From contig NZ_OCMZ01000001.1 of NCBI RefSeq assembly GCF_900215485.1, positions 1,702,274 through 1,766,273 of the forward strand: 64,000 bases of DNA. Reading direction: 5' to 3'. Source of the stretch: Nitrosovibrio sp. Nv4 (GTDB lineage Bacteria; Pseudomonadota; Gammaproteobacteria; Burkholderiales; Nitrosomonadaceae). This document shows, one piece after another, positions 60,041-64,000 of the stretch. Below the pieces are notes generated by a model that saw only the letters and a list, made by a program, of their open reading frames with translations, was not told the origin of the DNA and made no database searches. The translations under genes were made by a program, and so were the position numbers. The stretch's first letter is position 1. Every line of letters begins with the position of its first letter.

Positions 60041-60057
60041 GTTGTGATATTCTCAAC
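60041..60057. promoter_or_regulatory. Operator-like dyad after the SSB gene
   Basis: GTTGTGATATTCTCAAC, a close match to O2 and to the dyad at 57112. TTGTGA is again in a -35-like position, but the matching -10 (GGTAAT at 60065) is weak. Confidence 0.55.
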
Positions 60058-60070
60058 ATATTGAGGTAAT

Positions 60071-60099
60071 GAGGGACGCTGTAAAGCGTTCCTCTTTTT
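60071..60099 (+). terminator. Intrinsic terminator before the polymerase operon
   Basis: GAGGGACGCT-GTAA-AGCGTTCCTC (one G-U pair) followed by TTTTT. It lies between the operator-like dyad and the gene at 60112. Confidence 0.88.
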
Positions 60100-60111
60100 G
60101 ATGGAGTAGAA

Positions 60112-60444
60112 ATGCAAAAACTGAATATTAGAATCGCGGCGGCGATGTCGGGCCTTCGCGGAGCGAAAAAGCGGTTGGCCGCAGTGAAAACTGAGGTTCA
60201 GGCGAAGTGCAAACACCATCGAGTAGCTGAGACGCCTTGGAAGTCACTGGCTTTCAGTGGGGGCCTGAACCCCCTGCGAATATGTTTGTCCTGCGGCTAC
60301 GAAGAAGAGGGCAGTCATTGGTCTGGCGGAAACCAGTGGAGCGAGAAGGACTATAAAGACGCTGTGCTTGGGAACAAGCCAGAGCGGGACGTCCTATTGG
60401 TAAACGATCGGGATAGCTTCTACATGTTGAGGCTGCCGATATGA
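60112..60444 (+). CDS. Hypothetical protein with zinc-knuckle-like Cys/His
   Basis: 110 residues. N-terminal helix ('GLRGAKKRLAAVKTEVQAKC'), then 'CKHHRVAETPW' and 'RICLSCGYEEEG', which may form one Zn site from CxHH and CxxC. GGAG six bases before the ATG. Overlaps the polymerase gene by four bases. Confidence 0.68.
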   Translation: MQKLNIRIAAAMSGLRGAKKRLAAVKTEVQAKCKHHRVAETPWKSLAFSGGLNPLRICLSCGYEEEGSHWSGGNQWSEKDYKDAVLGNKPERDVLLVNDRDSFYMLRLPI

Positions 60445-62501
60445 GCGAAGCCCTTCACGTCGATTTTGAAACGCGCAGCACGATCGAACTGCCAGCCGTA
60501 GGAATTGATATCTACTCGCGCCACCCCGACACCGATGTTTGGTGCATGGCTTACTGCTTGGGCGCCGGTGATGTGCAAATCTGGCGGATGGGCGAACCAT
60601 TCGGCGAGTTCGCTAACTTTACCGGCTTTGTGGCTATGCACGTTCAAAGCGGCGGTATCGTTATGGCCCACAACGCCGCCTTCGAGCTTGCGATCTGGAA
60701 CAACATAATGGTTCCCCGCTACGGGTGGCCGGAACTCAAGCCCGAGCAAGTGCGTTGCACGATGGCTATGGCATACAGCATGGCGCTACCCGGCAGCCTC
60801 GAAAAAGCGGCGGCCGCCGTCGGTATCAGCGAGCAAAAGGATATGAAGGGCTCGCGGCTCATGATGCAAATGTGCCGCCCGCGCCAAATGCCTGAAGATC
60901 CGAAAGGGCAGGGCGGCACGTGGGCGCACGAAAAAATCCATTGGTGGGACGAGCCGGAAAAGCTGGAAACCCTTTACGCTTATTGCAAGCAGGACGTGCG
61001 AGTGGAGCGCGAACTTGAAAAGCGGGTGTTGCAGCTTTCCGATTCCGAGCAAAAGCTTTGGGCGCTTGACTACAAGATAAACAACAGGGGGGTCTATGTT
61101 GATAAGCCAGCAATCGAAGCGGCGATTAGAGTGGTTGAGTACGAGCAAAAACGTTTGGCCGTGGCAATACGCGAAACTACTGGCAACGCGGTATCCGTCC
61201 CATCAGAAGTCGCGGCGCTTACGCGGTGGGTTGCGGCTAACGGTGTGGAAGTTGGATCTCTTGCGAAAGCGGATATATTGGATTTACTCGCCTTGGACAC
61301 TCTGCCTGAAAAAGTACGTAAGGCACTATCGATAAGGCAGGAATACGCCAAGTCATCCACGGCAAAGCTGAAATCCATGCTTTCCGCCATTTCCCACGAT
61401 GGCCGCGTCAAGAACATTCTGCAATATCACGGTGCCGGTACAGGCCGGTGGGCGGGCCGCCGAATCCAGCCGCAGAATATGCCCCGCCCGAAGCTATCCC
61501 AGGAAGAGATCGATGAAGTGCTTGAATTCCTGCCGCGTCTGAATCCTGAAGCCGCAATACAAAGAATCGAACTACTCTACGGCCCCGCCATGTCGGTTAT
61601 ATCCGATTGCCTGCGGGGAATGATTACCGCAGCGCCAGGCCATGAGCTTATAGCCGCCGACTTTGCAAACATCGAAGGCCGCGTATTGGCATGGCTCGCC
61701 GGGGAAGAGTGGAAGCTGAACGCCTTCCGTGAATACGACGCGGGTATTGGGCCGGATCTTTACATTCTCACGTATGCAAAATCGTTCGGCCTCGACCACA
61801 AGACTATCAACAAGAAGGACCCGCGCAGGCAAGTGGGTAAGGTGGAAGAGCTCGCGTTCGGTTTCGGCGGCGGCGTCGGTGCCTGGCGGACGATGGAGAA
61901 AGCCTACAACCCCCCGAAGATGAGCGACGACGAAGTGGACGACATCAAGAACAGATGGCGTGAAGCCCACCCACGTATCAAGCAGTATTGGTACGACCTG
62001 GAAAACGCAGCCACCGACGCGGTAATGAATCCCGGCCACACGCTTACCGCAGGGCCGAAGGGCCGCGAGATCAAGTTCAAGGTCAAAGGCTCGTTCCTGT
62101 TCTGCCAATTGCCGAGCAAGCGTGTTCTCACCTACCCGTACCCGAAGCTGAAGCCGAAGGAAACGCCCTGGGGCGCGATGAAAGAATGCGTTCACTACAT
62201 GACCGTGGATGGCACAACAAACAAGTGGGTTGAGACACACACCTACGGCGGAAAAATTTCGGAAAATGTTACGCAGGCTCTAGCCCGCGACGTGTTGGCC
62301 GAAGCGATTGTGCGGTTGGAAGAAACGAACCTGCCAGTAATTTTACATGTTCATGATGAGGCCGTCATCGAGATACCGGACGAGTATGCAACGGACGGGA
62401 TGCTGGACGCAGTGAACGAACACATGGCGAAAACCCCATCATGGGCCGAAGGGCTGCCGGTTGCAGTCGAAGGATGGAGAGGAAAGAGGTATAGAAAATG
62501 A
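60441..62501 (+). CDS. Family A DNA polymerase
   Basis: 686 residues. A 3'-5' exonuclease region starts 'LHVDFETRSTIEL' (DFET at 8-11) and continues 'MAHNAAFELAIW' and 'YCKQDVRVERELEKRV'. Polymerase motifs: A 'IAADFANIEGRVLAWLAG' (about 405), B 'RRQVGKVEELAFGFGGGVGA' (about 455), and C 'ILHVHDEAVIEIP' (about 635). This is the phage-type PolA seen with DUF2800/DUF2815 modules. Confidence 0.95.
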   Translation: MSEALHVDFETRSTIELPAVGIDIYSRHPDTDVWCMAYCLGAGDVQIWRMGEPFGEFANFTGFVAMHVQSGGIVMAHNAAFELAIWNNIMVPRYGWPELKPEQVRCTMAMAYSMALPGSLEKAAAAVGISEQKDMKGSRLMMQMCRPRQMPEDPKGQGGTWAHEKIHWWDEPEKLETLYAYCKQDVRVERELEKRVLQLSDSEQKLWALDYKINNRGVYVDKPAIEAAIRVVEYEQKRLAVAIRETTGNAVSVPSEVAALTRWVAANGVEVGSLAKADILDLLALDTLPEKVRKALSIRQEYAKSSTAKLKSMLSAISHDGRVKNILQYHGAGTGRWAGRRIQPQNMPRPKLSQEEIDEVLEFLPRLNPEAAIQRIELLYGPAMSVISDCLRGMITAAPGHELIAADFANIEGRVLAWLAGEEWKLNAFREYDAGIGPDLYILTYAKSFGLDHKTINKKDPRRQVGKVEELAFGFGGGVGAWRTMEKAYNPPKMSDDEVDDIKNRWREAHPRIKQYWYDLENAATDAVMNPGHTLTAGPKGREIKFKVKGSFLFCQLPSKRVLTYPYPKLKPKETPWGAMKECVHYMTVDGTTNKWVETHTYGGKISENVTQALARDVLAEAIVRLEETNLPVILHVHDEAVIEIPDEYATDGMLDAVNEHMAKTPSWAEGLPVAVEGWRGKRYRK

Positions 62502-62629
62502 GCAAAGAAACTTGGTTTGTGGTGGGGAATATCTGGTTGGCCGCATCTTACGGGGTGAACGATATCGCGGCCATTGTGGTTTGTGTGCTATTCGGTGTCG
62601 CGGCTTTCGCGATTGCCAGTGGGAAATAA
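62498..62629 (+). CDS. 43-residue membrane peptide
   Basis: ATG overlaps the polymerase stop (ATGA). Two hydrophobic stretches ('WFVVGNIWLAASYGV' and 'IAAIVVCVLFGVAAFAI') make a small hairpin-like membrane protein. No family. Confidence 0.52.
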   Translation: MSKETWFVVGNIWLAASYGVNDIAAIVVCVLFGVAAFAIASGK

Positions 62630-62631
62630 TC

Positions 62632-62868
62632 ATGGCTGACGAAATAGATCAAGGCAACGAAACCGCCGAATTTTTCCTGGACCTTGCGTTGAGGAAACAG
62701 CAACAACAGGACGTTTCCACACCAAAGGGAATAGGCATGTGCCTGAGTTGCGAGACGGATATTGACGACGATCGGCGGTGGTGCGACGCCGCGTGCAGGG
62801 ACGACTACCAGAAAGCGCAATGGCAGGCGAAGCAAATAGCGAGGTGTGACGACGATGAAGAGTATTGA
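62632..62868 (+). CDS. Small zinc-finger-like (DksA/TraR-type) protein
   Basis: 78 residues from ATG 62632. 'IGMCLSCETDIDDDRRWCDA' then 'ACRDDYQ' gives a CxxC...CxxxC arrangement like short phage zinc-finger proteins. Very acidic ends. Overlaps the primase gene by 14 bases. Confidence 0.7.
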   Translation: MADEIDQGNETAEFFLDLALRKQQQQDVSTPKGIGMCLSCETDIDDDRRWCDAACRDDYQKAQWQAKQIARCDDDEEY

Positions 62869-64000
62869 TTACGCCGTAAAGCTGGCGAAGATGGGCTTTC
62901 ACATTTTCCCTTTGCTGTCCGACCGCAAGACGCCGCCCAAGGGCATGCACTTCAAGGAGAGCGCGACACGGAGTGTTACGGCGCTGGTTGGTTGGTTCGA
63001 TAACACTGACGCGAACATAGGAATATTCACCGAAAAGTTCGGCGACGATAAGGCGCTTATCGTTGTCGATGTTGACGTAAAGGATGGAAAAAATGGAGAA
63101 CAAACATTACTCAAGCTCGAACTCGAGGGATTTGAACTACCAGAAACCCTCGCTCAAAGGACTGCAAATGGAGGTAGACACCTTATATTTGCGAGCGACG
63201 CACCCGTCCGCCCAGGCGCGAATGTACTTGGTAAAGGCCTCGATATCCGAAGCGGGGGATCTTACATTGTCGGCGCAGGAAGTGTTATCGGAAGCGGAGC
63301 GTACACAATTGACGACACCCCAATCGCTGACGCCCCCGACTGGCTCATTGAGCGGTGCCGGGCAGTAAAGGAAAAATCCACCGTCGAAGCATCAATCGTG
63401 GAAGGCGTGGATCATGATCGCGCCGCCACCCGAGTAATCAAGTATTTGGAAACCGAAGCGCCATTGTCCATCGAAGGGCAGGGTGGCGACGAGACAGCGT
63501 ACCGGGTTGCTGCGCGCTGCAAGGACTTGGGAATAAACGAGAGTGGTTGCGCGCAGTTAATGTATGACCACTGGAACGAGCGCTGCTCCCCACCGTGGGC
63601 GTATGTCGCGCTTCTCGTCAAGGTGCGCAACGCGTACGAGTACGGCCACGAGCCGCAAGGGATAGCCGCGCCCGAAGCCGAGTTTAAACCGGTTCCCACC
63701 CCGCCAGGTGCGCCCCAACTGAAGGACCCCATCGAAGCCTTGAACGACCGTTACGCTTTCGTGCTGGCGGGCGGCGGGGCGCAGGTGCTTTGGGAAACGA
63801 CCGACGCGAACGGGAAATACAAGCTCGATCACCTATCGCTCGGGGCGTTCCACGCCGACTTCGCCAACAAAAAGATGGTCGTCGGGAAGAAAGAACAATC
63901 AATCTCGCAGCTTTGGCTTGAGTCGAAGGGCCGCCGCAGCTACGCGGGAATCGTGTTTATGCCGGGGCAACAAGCTCCGGATCGCTTTTATAACTTATGG
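62855..64000 (+). CDS. Prim-Pol family primase/polymerase (3' end outside window)
   Basis: 382 codons are visible, open to the last base. The N-terminal bifunctional primase-polymerase (AEP) domain has 'HIFPLLSDRKTPPKGM', catalytic DxD at 72/74 ('IVVDVDVKDGKNGEQTL') and His109 in 'TANGGRHLIFAS'. 'LDIRSGGSYIVGAGS' completes it. After about 190 residues a second region begins ('ETAYRVAARCKDLGINES') that likely leads to a helicase domain beyond the edge. Starts at ATG 62855 inside the previous gene. Confidence 0.88.
   Translation, partial: MKSIDYAVKLAKMGFHIFPLLSDRKTPPKGMHFKESATRSVTALVGWFDNTDANIGIFTEKFGDDKALIVVDVDVKDGKNGEQTLLKLELEGFELPETLAQRTANGGRHLIFASDAPVRPGANVLGKGLDIRSGGSYIVGAGSVIGSGAYTIDDTPIADAPDWLIERCRAVKEKSTVEASIVEGVDHDRAATRVIKYLETEAPLSIEGQGGDETAYRVAARCKDLGINESGCAQLMYDHWNERCSPPWAYVALLVKVRNAYEYGHEPQGIAAPEAEFKPVPTPPGAPQLKDPIEALNDRYAFVLAGGGAQVLWETTDANGKYKLDHLSLGAFHADFANKKMVVGKKEQSISQLWLESKGRRSYAGIVFMPGQQAPDRFYNLW

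Larger units (their letters stand above)
23700..64000. mobile_element. Integrated temperate podovirus (right end outside window)
   Basis: A contiguous set of phage genes begins with a tyrosine recombinase at 23918 and is still running at the window edge in a primase gene. Late genes (terminase to lysis) are on the minus strand, and immunity and replication genes on the plus strand. The left boundary must lie between roxA (23617) and the integrase; no tRNA is there, and the attachment core cannot be fixed without attR. No gene in the visible 40 kb looks broken, so the prophage may be intact. Confidence 0.93.

Overview
The window is a stretch of a betaproteobacterial chromosome (1 to about 23.7 kb) followed by most of an integrated temperate podovirus (about 23.7 kb to the end, which runs off the window). 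Host gene content and order (slmA beside argB; gpmA-envC-ctpA-moeB; secB-SH3-gpsA; bioB-F-H-C-D) and the style of the proteins suggest a Nitrosospira-like ammonia oxidiser of the Nitrosomonadaceae. That assignment is inference from recalled gene orders, not from a search.

Host part. The 3' portion of argB and the nucleoid occlusion gene slmA read rightwards. A leftward group follows: envC (degenerate LytM amidase activator), ctpA (S41 protease), moeB/thiF-like, with gpmA upstream. Then come a rhodanese-like protein without its catalytic Cys, grxC, secB, an SH3-domain protein and gpsA. A 377-bp element with 17-bp terminal inverted repeats and a 5-bp target duplication sits exactly between secB and the SH3 gene. 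trmL and comF read leftwards. A complete bioB-F-H-C-D operon reads rightwards. Next are a small PF04020-type membrane protein, a REC-PAS-GGDEF-EAL cyclic-di-GMP protein downstream of a good sigma-54 promoter match, a metallo-beta-lactamase fold protein, four paralogous small lipoprotein genes with several intervening terminators, and a RoxA/YcfD-type ribosomal oxygenase.

Prophage. A tyrosine recombinase with its own promoter lies at the left end, so attL should be between about 23.64 and 23.92 kb; attR is outside the window. The late genes are all on the minus strand. In transcription order these are small and large terminase, portal, a Bbp19-like protein, scaffold, major capsid, about nine small coupled accessory or structural genes, two tail tubular proteins, T7-type internal core proteins, tail fibre, tailspike, then holin, SAR endolysin, a metallophosphoesterase and nested spanins Rz/Rz1. 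The early genes are on the plus strand: small unknown proteins, a winged-helix protein, the divergent CI-like/Cro-like immunity region, a RuvC-like resolvase, a DUF5664 protein, an SNF2-type helicase, a DUF2800 nuclease-like protein, a DUF2815 ssDNA-binding protein, a family A DNA polymerase and the start of a Prim-Pol primase. The virion genes look T7/BPP-1-like, and the replication module is of the PolA plus AEP-primase type.

Regulation. The immunity region has back-to-back promoters and three 17-bp dyads of the form GTT-N11-AAC. The same dyad recurs at promoters or promoter-like sequence at 49.76, 57.11 and 60.04 kb, and in weaker form near the integrase (23.79 kb). One or both immunity regulators may therefore control several early promoters. 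I saw no tRNA, rRNA, CRISPR array, reverse transcriptase or diversity-generating element.
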